From Anaerolineales bacterium (lineage in GTDB: Bacteria > Chloroflexota > Anaerolineae > Anaerolineales > UBA4823), in NCBI GenBank assembly GCA_016929095.1, contig JAFGJM010000044.1, positions 1-64,000 of the forward strand: 64,000 bases of DNA, given 5' to 3'. This document shows positions 7,381 to 16,713 of this stretch, in pieces. The position numbers were made by a program, and so were the translations under genes. Within the stretch, counting starts at the first letter, position 1, and each line of letters begins with the position of its first letter. A model generated the notes under the pieces. The model was given only the letters and a program-made list of their open reading frames with translations, did not search any database and was not told the origin of the DNA.

Positions 7381-8850
7381 ATGCCTGAAAAATCACCCGA
7401 TACAATCGATAACATTACCCTTGACCAACATTACGCCGAAAAAGAAAAACGCACCGCTGCTTTATCTTCCGTTGCAGCGGCTATATTTTTAACATCCATG
7501 AAACTGGTGGTAGGATTATTGACCAATAGTCTGGGTATCCTTTCAGAAGCTGCTCACAGCGCCCTGGATTTAGCAGCAGCTGCCATTACTTATGCTGCTG
7601 TAAAAATATCAGACCGCCAGCCTGATCGAAACCATCCCTATGGTTTTGGTAAGGTAGAAAACCTTTCTGCCCTGGTCGAAACCCTCTTATTGTTCGTGAC
7701 CTGTATATGGATTATTTATGAAGCCGTGCAGAGATTGTTTTTTAAATCTGTCCATGTCGAAGCTTCCATTTGGAGTTTTATCGTCATGGGCATCTCCATC
7801 ATCATCGATGTAACCCGTTCACGCATGTTAATGAAAACCGCCAAAAAGCATAACAGCCAGGCATTGGAAGCTGATGCGCTGCACTTCTCTACCGACGTCT
7901 GGTCCTCTTCAGTGGTCATCGCCGGTCTGGTAGCCGTGGCAGCCGCGGATTGGCTTAAAACCAATACTGCGTACCAATTGGATTGGTTGAAAAACGCCGA
8001 TGCGGTAGCCGCCCTGGGTGTATCGGGGTTGGTGATATATGTAAGCTGGCAATTAGGTAAACGCGCCGTGGCGGCTTTGGTGGACAGCGCCCCGCAAGGG
8101 ATGCTGCCCAAAATAGAGCAGGCAATACTAAAAATACCCGGAATATCAACCGTTGAACGTGTGCGTGTGCGCCACAGCGGACCGGCTCTCTTTGCCGACG
8201 TTACAATTGCACTTCCGCGCAGCACCAGTTTCGAAGAAGCACACCAAATCGCCTCTCAAGCTGAACAAGCCATCCAGGCGCTTTACCCCCGATCAGATGT
8301 GATGGTACACGTAGACCCGACAAGCCCCAATAACGAAACCCTGGTTGAACGTCTTTGGAGTATCGCTTCTCAATATGGTTTAAGTGTGCACTCGATTCGC
8401 GCTTATGATGTACGCGATGCTATGAGCCTGGAACTACACACCGAGGTGCCAGAAAATCTTACATTGCATGAAGCTCACAACCGGGTAACGGAATTTGAAG
8501 CCAAACTACGCCAGGAAATTCACAATCTGGACGAAATTGTGACCCATATCGAACCTGTCGGTGATCAAGTCGCCAAGCGGGAAGTGTTCCGCCTGAATTC
8601 CGATCAAATCAACCCGATCATTCATCAAGTTGCCGGGCAATTACCCGGGGTCACCGATTGTCATAATATCCGCACTTACCTGGAAAATGAAAGCATATCA
8701 TTATCCTTTCACTGCAAAATGGATCCGGAGATTTCCATCAATGACGCCCATGAAATCACAGTACAATTCGAAAATTTATTACGTACAAAAATACCTGAAT
8801 TAGGACGCACTGTGATCCACCTTGAACCAGCCGATGAAGGAATTCAATAA
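7381..8850 (+). CDS. Cation diffusion facilitator with three C-terminal dimerisation repeats
   Basis: A 489-residue metal/proton antiporter of the CDF family, about 200 residues longer than usual. Six hydrophobic segments lie within residues 27-230. The transport site is HxxxD in TM2 (H59, D63) and HxxxD in TM5 (H168, D172), the arrangement typical of zinc-type CDFs. After the membrane part come three successive cytoplasmic ZT-dimer-like units (about 245-313, 320-393, 407-484), each with an EEAHQI/HEAHNR/NDAHEI helix and ending in a VHVDP/THIEP/IHLEP strand. Normal CDFs have one. The role is probably cytoplasmic Zn or related divalent-metal export. The next gene overlaps its end by 17 bases. 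Confidence 0.9.
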   Translation: MPEKSPDTIDNITLDQHYAEKEKRTAALSSVAAAIFLTSMKLVVGLLTNSLGILSEAAHSALDLAAAAITYAAVKISDRQPDRNHPYGFGKVENLSALVETLLLFVTCIWIIYEAVQRLFFKSVHVEASIWSFIVMGISIIIDVTRSRMLMKTAKKHNSQALEADALHFSTDVWSSSVVIAGLVAVAAADWLKTNTAYQLDWLKNADAVAALGVSGLVIYVSWQLGKRAVAALVDSAPQGMLPKIEQAILKIPGISTVERVRVRHSGPALFADVTIALPRSTSFEEAHQIASQAEQAIQALYPRSDVMVHVDPTSPNNETLVERLWSIASQYGLSVHSIRAYDVRDAMSLELHTEVPENLTLHEAHNRVTEFEAKLRQEIHNLDEIVTHIEPVGDQVAKREVFRLNSDQINPIIHQVAGQLPGVTDCHNIRTYLENESISLSFHCKMDPEISINDAHEITVQFENLLRTKIPELGRTVIHLEPADEGIQ

Positions 8851-10435
8851 CCGGGTTTTATTGTGGTGTGCCATATTCGCCTGTCTGACAGGCGTCTTCT
8901 TACGTGTCAATAGCTTTATTTGGAATAAATCGCTAAACGGGGATGTAAACTTGTTTGCCCTCTCTGCACGCCAATTGGCGCTATATGATCAACTCGATTA
9001 TCCAATGAAATATGAATACAGCAACCAGGTGGCATACCTAACGCTACATACCCCCGCCAGCCAGCATCCTCCTTTGTGGCCTGTGTTGGCAGGGGTCATT
9101 TCTAAATGGACGGCATGCGACGATACGTTTGTCATATTAAAGGTCTTATCAGAAATTACCGGTTTATTGCTGATATGCGCTATCGCTTTTAACGGTTATA
9201 AATTCACTGATATCCATGCAACAAGAATCGATTTATCCACACCGAAAATCATGATCATAGCCATCAGCCTGGCTAGTTTTTCGGCCATCCTGATCGATTT
9301 CTCTGCCAATGGCAGCCCTTATATTCTTATGGCTTTATGGCTAATATTAAGTTCCTGTTTGTTGATGCATTTTAAACCGCATAAATTTTCCCACCAGGCA
9401 TATGCCGGTTTACTTTGCGCTGCTTCCATACTCACCCATATGGCATTATTATTTTTGCCCGCTGTTTTTCTCTACGCCACTTTGACACAAAAACCATTTA
9501 ACCCACAAAAGATTTTGTCTTTTCCAACCACTCCTGGCCGGTGGCTGCAAACAGTGGTTTTTATACTGGCATTATTGCTCGGGCTTTCACCCTGGCTAAT
9601 TTGGAATTTTCAGCATTTCGGAATGTTTTTCCATTCCAATTCGGGTATATACTTTTTTGACCAGTTAGGTTTGCTGCACACGGGTATTTATGGCAACACG
9701 ATCACCTCCCAATTGGATCGCACATTACCTGTTGCGCAAATCCTGCAACGCTACAGCTTAATGGCAGGTAAATCGGTTTACGCATTGAGCCGGGAATTTT
9801 CTCTGCTGGTAGGTCCTTTTGGACTGTTCCTGGCTATAGTCGGTCTTTACCGGGGTATGAAAACAAATAAGGCGAATATGATTGCCCTGCTCTTCCCTAC
9901 CACGGCGTATTCGATAGTCATTGTTTTGTGGGTAACCTATAAATTCCGATTTCTAACACCTTTACTGCCCGCCTTTATCCTTCTTGCGACTCTCGGATTT
10001 ATAAATTTATATAATTCATCAAAAATATGGCGTTGGGTTGCCGGTTTATGCCTGGTGGGCACGCTTGCCTGGTTTATATTCCCCCTTTTCCGGCAAACAA
10101 AAACTCTTTATTATGGAAGAGAAAACCAACCCCATGATACTTTGTATAGAGAAATGCAACCACTGGCTGCCTCCCTGGTAAACAGGCAACCTGGTGTAGT
10201 ATTGGGATACGCTCAATATCTGGACGGCGGCATCGAGACGGTATATTGGCATCGTTTTCCTTTTGTCGCCGGGAGAGGGCTGGGTGAAACGGCGATAAAA
10301 AAATTGGTTGACGATTTCGATATCCGTTATATTTGGACTGATACCACAACAATCGCATCCCTGCAGGAATGGTTTCCCATAGCCGGGGTGATGGATCGAT
10401 CCGAACATTTTTTAATACTTGAACTAACGGATTGA
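8834..10435 (+). CDS. Membrane glycosyltransferase (PMT/ArnT-like, GT-C fold)
   Basis: The 533-residue protein has about ten hydrophobic segments and the GT-C layout. The first loop after TM1 holds an acidic residue in NGDVNLFALSARQLAL, the position of the catalytic Asp in ArnT and PMT enzymes, and HTPASQHPPLWP resembles the HxPPL loop of this clan. Such enzymes transfer a sugar from a polyprenyl-phosphate donor on the outer face of the membrane. Acceptor unknown. ATG 8834 overlaps the end of the CDF gene by 17 bases; a TTG further upstream is less likely. The overlap suggests translational coupling with the CDF gene. Confidence 0.75.
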   Translation: MKEFNNRVLLWCAIFACLTGVFLRVNSFIWNKSLNGDVNLFALSARQLALYDQLDYPMKYEYSNQVAYLTLHTPASQHPPLWPVLAGVISKWTACDDTFVILKVLSEITGLLLICAIAFNGYKFTDIHATRIDLSTPKIMIIAISLASFSAILIDFSANGSPYILMALWLILSSCLLMHFKPHKFSHQAYAGLLCAASILTHMALLFLPAVFLYATLTQKPFNPQKILSFPTTPGRWLQTVVFILALLLGLSPWLIWNFQHFGMFFHSNSGIYFFDQLGLLHTGIYGNTITSQLDRTLPVAQILQRYSLMAGKSVYALSREFSLLVGPFGLFLAIVGLYRGMKTNKANMIALLFPTTAYSIVIVLWVTYKFRFLTPLLPAFILLATLGFINLYNSSKIWRWVAGLCLVGTLAWFIFPLFRQTKTLYYGRENQPHDTLYREMQPLAASLVNRQPGVVLGYAQYLDGGIETVYWHRFPFVAGRGLGETAIKKLVDDFDIRYIWTDTTTIASLQEWFPIAGVMDRSEHFLILELTD

Positions 10436-10592
10436 TGAAAGAAGTTATTAGTAGTCAGTTATCGGTTATCCGTTAAAAGCCGATAGCCCCTGCTTAAAAA
10501 GCTTTGCTGGATTCAACGAAAAAACGAAGATTTCTTGGTTTCTATTTTTCCTGGCTTCCAATTATATTTTTTTCGTGTTAGGATATGGGACA

Positions 10593-11303
10593 ATGACACA
10601 GAAATACCTGGCTTTTGACATCGAAATCGCAAAAAGCCTTCCCAATGGTGTGGACAACTTGAAAGCCTACCGGCCTTTGGGGATTACATGCGCGGCAACG
10701 TATTTCGGAGAAGATGAACCCAGATTGTGGTACAAAAAGATATCCGATGACACTGTCGCCCCCCAAATGGACGCTGAACAGTTAATCGAGATGCTCACCT
10801 ATCTTGAGGAAAGGGTTGAGGCGGGTTATACCCTGTTGACCTGGAATGGCTGCGGTTTCGATTTCGACATTCTTGCCGAAGAAAGCCGCCAATATTTACG
10901 CTGCCGGACATTGGCATGGAATCACGTGGATATGATGTTCCACTTTTTTTGTAAAACAGGATACGGACTGGGTTTGGACAAGGCGGCCAAAGGCATGGGT
11001 TTACCTGGTAAGCCCATCGGAATGAGCGGCGAATTGGCTCCGCGCTATTGGGCTGAGGGAAAATGGGCTATCGTGCTCGATTATGTATCCCAGGATGTGC
11101 GCACAACACTAAATTTGGCATTGACGGTAGAAAGAATTGGCGAACTACACTGGATAAACAATAAAGGCGCCCGTTCCAGTGTCTCCTTTAGAGAGGGGTG
11201 GTTACCTGTTTCCGAAGCCAACAAACTGCCATTACCCGACACCTCCTGGATGCGCACCCCCTGGAAACGCAGTAAATTTACCGGCTGGATCACTCAAAAG
11301 TGA
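10593..11303 (+). CDS. DEDDy-type 3'-5' exonuclease-like protein (RNase H fold)
   Basis: A 236-residue protein with the exonuclease acidic motifs: FDIE near the N-terminus (Exo I, D and E), WNGCGFDFDIL (Exo II) and YVSQDVRTT (Exo III, YxxxD). It therefore belongs to the DnaQ-like DEDDy group that removes nucleotides from 3' ends of DNA or RNA; the target is not deducible. ATG 10593 gives MTQKYLAFDIE; a GTG at 10575 is possible but adds no conserved residue. It is a single gene that converges on the GGDEF-EAL gene with only 8 bases between stops. Confidence 0.75.
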   Translation: MTQKYLAFDIEIAKSLPNGVDNLKAYRPLGITCAATYFGEDEPRLWYKKISDDTVAPQMDAEQLIEMLTYLEERVEAGYTLLTWNGCGFDFDILAEESRQYLRCRTLAWNHVDMMFHFFCKTGYGLGLDKAAKGMGLPGKPIGMSGELAPRYWAEGKWAIVLDYVSQDVRTTLNLALTVERIGELHWINNKGARSSVSFREGWLPVSEANKLPLPDTSWMRTPWKRSKFTGWITQK

Positions 11304-11311
11304 GTGGGTTT

Positions 11312-14272
11312 TTATACAACCTTATATACATGTGAGGCGCTGTGGCTTGCGCGAAATTCCTCTAAAATATCTTTTTTCTCGATGTAAAGTTTTTTCATCG
11401 TCTCGCCGTCACAGGGGTGGAAAAAGCAGAACCCCTGTACCATTTCACACTGCAGCGGGAATAAGAATGCCAATTGATCTTCCGTTTCAACCCCTTCGGC
11501 GATCACCTTCATATGCATTACATGTGCCATCATGATCATGGCGGTAGTCACGGTGGAAATATTATCGCTTTTCCCGACGTCTTGAATAAATGAGCGGTCG
11601 ATTTTGATCGTATCCACAGGAAATTGGGTGAGATAGCCTAATGCGGAATACCCCCTTCCAAAATCATCGATGGAAATTTTGACTCCTGTACTGCTGATTT
11701 GGCGCAATATGCGAGAAGTCATCTCGATATCCTGCATCGCGGTTCCCTCTGTCACTTCCAGGTGAAGCGCCGAAGCCGGTAAATGGCTTTCTTCCAATGC
11801 CTCTTGAATAGTATCTTGTAAGGAATTATCCAGAAATTGACGGGAAGAGATATTTACCGACACGAAAAATTCTCGATTATCAGTTTTCAGCCAATCGTTC
11901 ACTTCCAGACAGGCTTTGCGTAATACCCACTTGCCGATAGGAACGATAAGCCCGGTTTCTTCGGCAATGGTTATAAATTCATCCGGGGAGAGAACACCGT
12001 AAATCGGGTGATTCCAACGCAATAACGCTTCACAACCGACGATAGAGCCATCGAAAAGGGAAATAATCGGTTGGTATTGGACTTCCAATTCATTTTGATC
12101 CATCGCCCGGCGCAGATCGGCTTCTCGCTGCATGAGTGCCATGATCTGACGGTGCATATTCTGATCGAAAACTTCATGACGGGCTTTCCCTCCGGCTTTA
12201 GCACGGTACATGGCGGTATCAGCGTCGCGCATCATCTCATCCGGATTTGTATAACCGGTGCTGGTCAGCGCAATCCCGATGCTGGCGGTGGTTACCACCT
12301 GATGTCCGCGGATTTCAACAGGGAGAGAGATTTCCTCGATAATGCGTTCGGCAGCGCGTGTGGCATCGCTTGCCTGGCTTATATCGTCCAATAAAATAGC
12401 AAATTCATCACCACCAAACCGCGCCACCGTATCCGTTGGACGTATACTGTTCACCAGTCGTTGGCTGGTGGTGATCAAAAATTGATCTCCCAGGGAATGT
12501 CCCAGGCTGTCATTGATCACTTTAAATCGGTCTAAATCTAAAAGTAAAGCGGCTGCCAGGTAATCGGGTTTCCTTCTGGTGCGGTCAATAGCCCTGCCCA
12601 GGCGATCCATGAATAAAGTCCGGTTTGGTAGATTGGTCAAATTATCGTGCAGGGCATTATACAGTAAAGAAGCTTCGGCGTTTTTCGATTCGGTAATATC
12701 TGTCATGGAACCTGCCATGCGGTAAGCTTGATGATCACCGTTTCGGATGGCTAATCCCCGGCATAAGACCCAACAATATTCCCCTTTTTTGGTCAGTATT
12801 CTGTATTCTGATTTTAAATTGGGCGTTTGACCTGTGAGGTGGGCGGTAATATCCGATTTAAATCTCTCCAGGTCTTCAGGATGGATCAATTTAAACCAAT
12901 CCTCGGGCTGATAGCCAACTTCACCCTCATCATAACCTAACATGGTTTGCCAGCGGGGGGAATAGTACACCTGATTGGCGCGTAAATCCCAGTCCCAAAT
13001 GCCATCATTGGCGCCGCGCACTGCCAGGCTATACCGCTCTTCACTGATCCTTAGTGCATCCTGGGCAAATTTCCGCTCCACGACTTCTTGCTGCAGGCTG
13101 TCATGCGTTTGGGCATTTTTCAATGCAGTCGATGCGTACACCGCAAACGTTTCGGCTAATGCCAGGTCTTCATCCGTAAATTCCATCCCTAATCGGCTAA
13201 GACACATCGCTCCAAGTACTTGATCGTCGGTGATAAACGGGACAGTGATTACCCTCTCATCGACATCATCCGGGGTACCGATAATTTGCTGAGCGCCCTC
13301 CGCATTAAAGGCGTCGTTGAATACCAATCCACACCGGGCTTTCACAGCCTGACCGGTCAGGCTGTGATCTACATGCAGCGGCATGGAGAGAATCTCTTCC
13401 TCGAAAGGAGGTTCAATGGCAACAACCGGTGATAATGTTACATTATCATCATCCAGTAAATATATCGAGCAGCCTCCGGCATTAAGAATATCTCGCGCCC
13501 CGATACCAATATTGTGCAATACTTGTTTAACATTTAGGCTTTGCGTAAGATGATGGGCTGTCGCTATCAAACGTTCCTGTTGAAAGGTTTTCTTTTGCAG
13601 GGCATTTTTAGCAATATTTTTCTCATTGATCTCGTGCACCATTTCCTCATTCAAACGCAATAATTCCGTGGTGCGTTCCGTTACTCTTTCTTCCAGAGCT
13701 TCGTTTAGTTCACTTAATGCTTCTTGCGCACTTTTACGCTCCGCAACTTCTCTTTCCAGCATGGCATTTTGGGCTGCGACTTGTTGATCGCGCGCCATCA
13801 ACCGATTGACTAAATCCCGAAATACGACAGCCATGTTTTGAATTTCATCATCGTGTTTGATGGGCATCGACGGCTCCATCACACCTTTGCTGATTTCTTC
13901 AATACTCTGGCGTAAATCCTCCAGAGGATTAAAAATCCACAACATCAACTTTCTCCCCACATACCAATAAACAAAAACCAGAAATACAGCCAGACTGAAT
14001 ATTGACATCAATGCTGTGCGATTTCCAATGATTGAACTCCATTGCAATCCCCCAATAATTCGCTGGACACTGGTGGTTAACATCTCCTCCTGTGCCCCCT
14101 GGGGCGCATTTGTGGAGATCGAACTCAGCAATAAAATGATGAAGATACCGCCAAAGAACAAATTTAAACATAACAATCCCCCAAGTAAACTAACCATACG
14201 AGTCCAGAGCGCTCTTCTCTGGGGGATTTTATCTGATCGATTATTAAATAACCCCAGCGGTTGATTATCCAT
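11312..14272 (-). CDS. Membrane GGDEF-EAL protein with HAMP, GAF and PAS domains
   Basis: A 986-residue c-di-GMP turnover protein. Order: TM1 (27-51), TM2 (86-106), HAMP and coiled coil (107-228), GAF (about 230-388), PAS with PAC (about 408-530), GGDEF (540-705), EAL (715-965). GGDEF at 620-624 is intact, with an RxxD inhibition site (R611, D614) exactly five residues upstream. The EAL motif (748-750), NVNISSRQ, DDFG (869-872) and KIDRSF are also intact, so both cyclase and phosphodiesterase activity are possible. The periplasmic loop between the TMs is only about 35 residues, so sensing is mainly through GAF and PAS. It stands alone and could feed c-di-GMP to targets such as the MshEN-like CheA in this window (inference). 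Confidence 0.92.
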   Translation of the reverse strand: MDNQPLGLFNNRSDKIPQRRALWTRMVSLLGGLLCLNLFFGGIFIILLLSSISTNAPQGAQEEMLTTSVQRIIGGLQWSSIIGNRTALMSIFSLAVFLVFVYWYVGRKLMLWIFNPLEDLRQSIEEISKGVMEPSMPIKHDDEIQNMAVVFRDLVNRLMARDQQVAAQNAMLEREVAERKSAQEALSELNEALEERVTERTTELLRLNEEMVHEINEKNIAKNALQKKTFQQERLIATAHHLTQSLNVKQVLHNIGIGARDILNAGGCSIYLLDDDNVTLSPVVAIEPPFEEEILSMPLHVDHSLTGQAVKARCGLVFNDAFNAEGAQQIIGTPDDVDERVITVPFITDDQVLGAMCLSRLGMEFTDEDLALAETFAVYASTALKNAQTHDSLQQEVVERKFAQDALRISEERYSLAVRGANDGIWDWDLRANQVYYSPRWQTMLGYDEGEVGYQPEDWFKLIHPEDLERFKSDITAHLTGQTPNLKSEYRILTKKGEYCWVLCRGLAIRNGDHQAYRMAGSMTDITESKNAEASLLYNALHDNLTNLPNRTLFMDRLGRAIDRTRRKPDYLAAALLLDLDRFKVINDSLGHSLGDQFLITTSQRLVNSIRPTDTVARFGGDEFAILLDDISQASDATRAAERIIEEISLPVEIRGHQVVTTASIGIALTSTGYTNPDEMMRDADTAMYRAKAGGKARHEVFDQNMHRQIMALMQREADLRRAMDQNELEVQYQPIISLFDGSIVGCEALLRWNHPIYGVLSPDEFITIAEETGLIVPIGKWVLRKACLEVNDWLKTDNREFFVSVNISSRQFLDNSLQDTIQEALEESHLPASALHLEVTEGTAMQDIEMTSRILRQISSTGVKISIDDFGRGYSALGYLTQFPVDTIKIDRSFIQDVGKSDNISTVTTAMIMMAHVMHMKVIAEGVETEDQLAFLFPLQCEMVQGFCFFHPCDGETMKKLYIEKKDILEEFRASHSASHVYKVV

Positions 14273-14493
14273 AAGTCGTTTTTATTTTTTATCCTGAATT
14301 TAATAATTTAAAATATATACATTATCCCCCATGGCTTGGACGATTCCTCAAATTCAACGAATAGGGGTTTCTTATTAGATTATATTTGAGAAACACTATT
14401 TTAAAACTCGCACAATTGATAGGATGCATAAATTTTCCCTAATCGCATTTACTTTTATTTGGATAAATCGCTTAGCAAACAATAATATCGGGT

Positions 14494-14499
14494 TATAAT
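14494..14499 (+). promoter_or_regulatory. -10 box before the VapB-like gene
   Basis: TATAAT lies 50 bases before the antitoxin start, within a small near-palindrome (GGGTTATAATCCC). AbrB-fold antitoxins usually repress their own promoter, so this dyad could be the operator; that is inference. Confidence 0.4.
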
Positions 14500-14548
14500 C
14501 CCAAATATCCAAATCATCCGATTCATATTGTTTTTACGGAGGAAATAT

Positions 14549-14827
14549 ATGGATGTAACCATTCAGGTTCGCCAACGAGGAGTTTTGACACTCCCCGCAG
14601 AATTGCGCGAACAATACAATATCCAGGAAGGTGATACTTTTAGCCTGGTTGACCTCGACGGCATTTTTGTGTTGACGCCCATGATGCCCATGATACCCGA
14701 ATTGGTGCGAGAGATTAAACGCGCTCGCTCGGAAACTGGCATGGGTTTGAATGAGTTACTCAAAGGGCTGCGCGACCAACGCGAGCGTTATCATAAGGAA
14801 AAATATGCCTCAAAGCCGGTGGAATAA
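14549..14827 (+). CDS. AbrB/MazE-fold antitoxin-like protein
   Basis: A 92-residue protein. Residues 1-45 form a SpoVT/AbrB swapped-hairpin DNA-binding domain (TIQVRQRGVLTLPAELREQY then IQEGDTFSLVDLDG). The C-terminal half is a charged helix rich in Arg/Glu, the usual toxin-binding tail. ATG 14549 has GGAGG at 14538-14542. The toxin-like PIN gene overlaps its last 23 bases, the typical antitoxin-first order of type II systems, in which the antitoxin binds both its promoter and the toxin. Confidence 0.8.
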   Translation: MDVTIQVRQRGVLTLPAELREQYNIQEGDTFSLVDLDGIFVLTPMMPMIPELVREIKRARSETGMGLNELLKGLRDQRERYHKEKYASKPVE

Positions 14828-15260
14828 ACCGCGCGTTTTTATAGACGCCGATGTCTTAATGGCTGGTGTCACATCCTCCACAGATTTTGCTGCCAGCTTG
14901 ATTTTATTACGCCTGGGTGAAATCAAGCTGATCGAAGCGATTTGTACTGAACAGACTGTTATGGAAGTGCAGCAAACGTTAAAGGAAAAATTACCGGAAG
15001 CAGTGAAGAGTTATAAAACATTGGTAAAGCATTCCATGATAGTAACACCCGATCCATCACCAAATGAATTAGAAGGATGCCGAAATCTGGCGGCTGAATT
15101 TTATATTCCCATCATGACCGCAGCGCTTAGGGAACAATGCACCTGGTTAGCTACCTTTAATGAACAACAATTTACCCCCGGTCATCCCGATATACTGATT
15201 GCCCGCCCGGATGAGTTAGTTTCCAGGCTGCGAGGTCAATTTGCCTGGATGGGAGACTGA
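14805..15260 (+). CDS. PIN-domain toxin-like protein (VapC-like)
   Basis: A 151-residue PIN-fold protein starting at MPQSRW, overlapping the antitoxin gene. The first catalytic Asp is visible in RVFIDADVL (D14), and an acidic residue in QTVMEVQQ (E54) fits the second position. The third acidic position, usually a Asp before P-[ILV]-xxAA, reads YIPIMTAAL here, and the later TFNEQQF has Asn where Asp is common. Active VapC toxins cleave tRNA or rRNA with three or four acidic residues, so this copy may be weak, inactive or a variant of the family. The start fits the coupling overlap; an upstream frame to 14751 is inside the antitoxin. Confidence 0.7.
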   Translation: MPQSRWNKPRVFIDADVLMAGVTSSTDFAASLILLRLGEIKLIEAICTEQTVMEVQQTLKEKLPEAVKSYKTLVKHSMIVTPDPSPNELEGCRNLAAEFYIPIMTAALREQCTWLATFNEQQFTPGHPDILIARPDELVSRLRGQFAWMGD

Positions 15261-15320
15261 TACGGATTAATGAGTTTGTAGATCGTCGACTGTTCTTCTG
15301 ATTTCCAAAGGAGAATATAG

Positions 15321-15887
15321 ATGAACAAAATGGTTGCTGAAGTTCTTTTAGCGGAAAATAAAACCTTGCAACTGGTACAGGGAGATATTACCCAAGAAGT
15401 TGTGGATGCGATCGTCAATGCTGCCAATTCGCAGCTCCAACATGGGGGCGGTGTAGCAGCCGCTATTGCCCATCGCGGCGGTCCTCAAATCCAAAAAGAA
15501 AGCGATCGTTGGATACGCAACCATGGACCCATAAAACATACCACGCCTGCCTATACTACTGCCGGTAAGCTGAAAGCCCGTTACATCATTCATGCTGTTG
15601 GTCCGGTGTGGGGTTCCGGCAATGAAGAAAAAAGGTTAGGCGTCACCGTGACTTACGCCTTACAACTAGCCGACGAATTGGAGATGAAATCATTGGCTTT
15701 ACCGGCGATCTCCACAGGTATATTTGGTTTTCCCAGGGAATTAGCAGCAAAAATCACATTAACATCCATAAATAATTATTTTGTTACCTATACATCTTCC
15801 GAGCTTGCATTGATCCGTCTTACATTATTTGATCAACCCACATTAGAAGCATTCCAATTTGTATGGAAAGATATTTTTCCCGGTTGA
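15321..15887 (+). CDS. Macrodomain protein (ADP-ribose binding/hydrolysing)
   Basis: A 188-residue single macrodomain. Signature stretches are VQGDITQEVVDAIVNAANS, LQHGGGVAAAIAHRGG and ALPAISTGIFGFPRE, matching the ADP-ribose pocket of the YmdB/MacroD type (Asn of NAAN, GGGVA loop, STGIFGFP). Such enzymes remove O-acetyl-ADP-ribose or ADP-ribosyl groups from proteins or nucleic acids. AAAGGAG lies 7 bases before the ATG. It follows the VapBC-like pair by 60 bases and precedes the SpoU gene by 43. Confidence 0.9.
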   Translation: MNKMVAEVLLAENKTLQLVQGDITQEVVDAIVNAANSQLQHGGGVAAAIAHRGGPQIQKESDRWIRNHGPIKHTTPAYTTAGKLKARYIIHAVGPVWGSGNEEKRLGVTVTYALQLADELEMKSLALPAISTGIFGFPRELAAKITLTSINNYFVTYTSSELALIRLTLFDQPTLEAFQFVWKDIFPG

Positions 15888-15930
15888 TTAATCTTCCAGG
15901 GGTGCTGCCATACAGCGATAAATTTTCAAG

Positions 15931-16713
15931 ATGATCTCTTCTTCTCGCAATCCTAAAATTCAATGGGTCCATGCGCTTCAAACCAGACCCCGTCAGCGGC
16001 TTCAGGACCAGGCATTTGTTATCGAAGGGGTGCGTCTGGTTGAAGAAGCTTTTCGCTCTCACTGGAAAACTAAGTGGGTGTTATACACAACGGAGCTCGA
16101 CCAACGGGGAAGAAAATTATTGGCGGAATTTGAACATAATCATGTTCCCGTTGAAGAAGTAACGCCTCAGATAATGCGCCATATTTGCGATACCCAAACC
16201 CCCCAGGGTATCCTGGCTGTTATGAACCAAAAATGCTTACCCCTTGATCCCGGAATCGATTTCGTATTCATCCCCGATGAAATTCGCGATCCGGGCAACC
16301 TGGGCACTATGCTGAGGACTGCCTTTGCAGCCGGCTGCAACGCCGTATTTGTGCCAAAAGGTTCGGTGGATATATACTCGCCCAAAGTTATCCGTTCTGC
16401 GATGGGTGCCCATTTTCATCTGCCTATCCTGGCGCTATCCTGGCAGGAAATTGAAATCATTATCAAGAAGCATGGCTTGCATGTTTTCCTGGCAGATTCC
16501 AATGCGGGTGTCCAATATGCTCAAGCCGATTTTCGCCAGCCACTGGCATTGATCATTGGCAGCGAAGCCGAAGGCGCGGGAGATTACGCTCAAAAATTGG
16601 CGCATGAACACCTTTTCATCCCCATGCCCGGAGCAGCCGAATCGCTCAATGCGGCGATTGCCGCCGGCATTTTACTCTTTATGATTGTTCAACAGAGGAC
16701 ATCCACATCATGA
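15931..16713 (+). CDS. TrmH/SpoU-family RNA 2'-O-methyltransferase
   Basis: The 260-residue protein has an N-terminal substrate-binding part (SSRNPKIQWVHALQTRPR to FVIEGVRLVEEAF) and a C-terminal SPOUT knot. The three SpoU motifs are present: RDPGNLGTMLRTA with its conserved Asn and Arg, LIIGSEAEG, and IPMPGAAESLNAAIAAGI. It transfers a methyl group from SAM to a ribose 2'-OH in rRNA or tRNA; the target position is not evident. Its last four bases overlap the start of the DUF711 gene (ATGA). Confidence 0.92.
   Translation: MISSSRNPKIQWVHALQTRPRQRLQDQAFVIEGVRLVEEAFRSHWKTKWVLYTTELDQRGRKLLAEFEHNHVPVEEVTPQIMRHICDTQTPQGILAVMNQKCLPLDPGIDFVFIPDEIRDPGNLGTMLRTAFAAGCNAVFVPKGSVDIYSPKVIRSAMGAHFHLPILALSWQEIEIIIKKHGLHVFLADSNAGVQYAQADFRQPLALIIGSEAEGAGDYAQKLAHEHLFIPMPGAAESLNAAIAAGILLFMIVQQRTSTS

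Noticed and set aside
7716-8225. Long minus-strand open frame inside the CDF gene
   Set aside because: Antisense shadow of a clearly conserved protein; no motif or ribosome site.
10436-10592. Short repeats of the type GTCAGTTATCGGTTATC, also near 43180 and 49580
   Set aside because: Too short and irregular to call as repeat elements without a genome-wide search.
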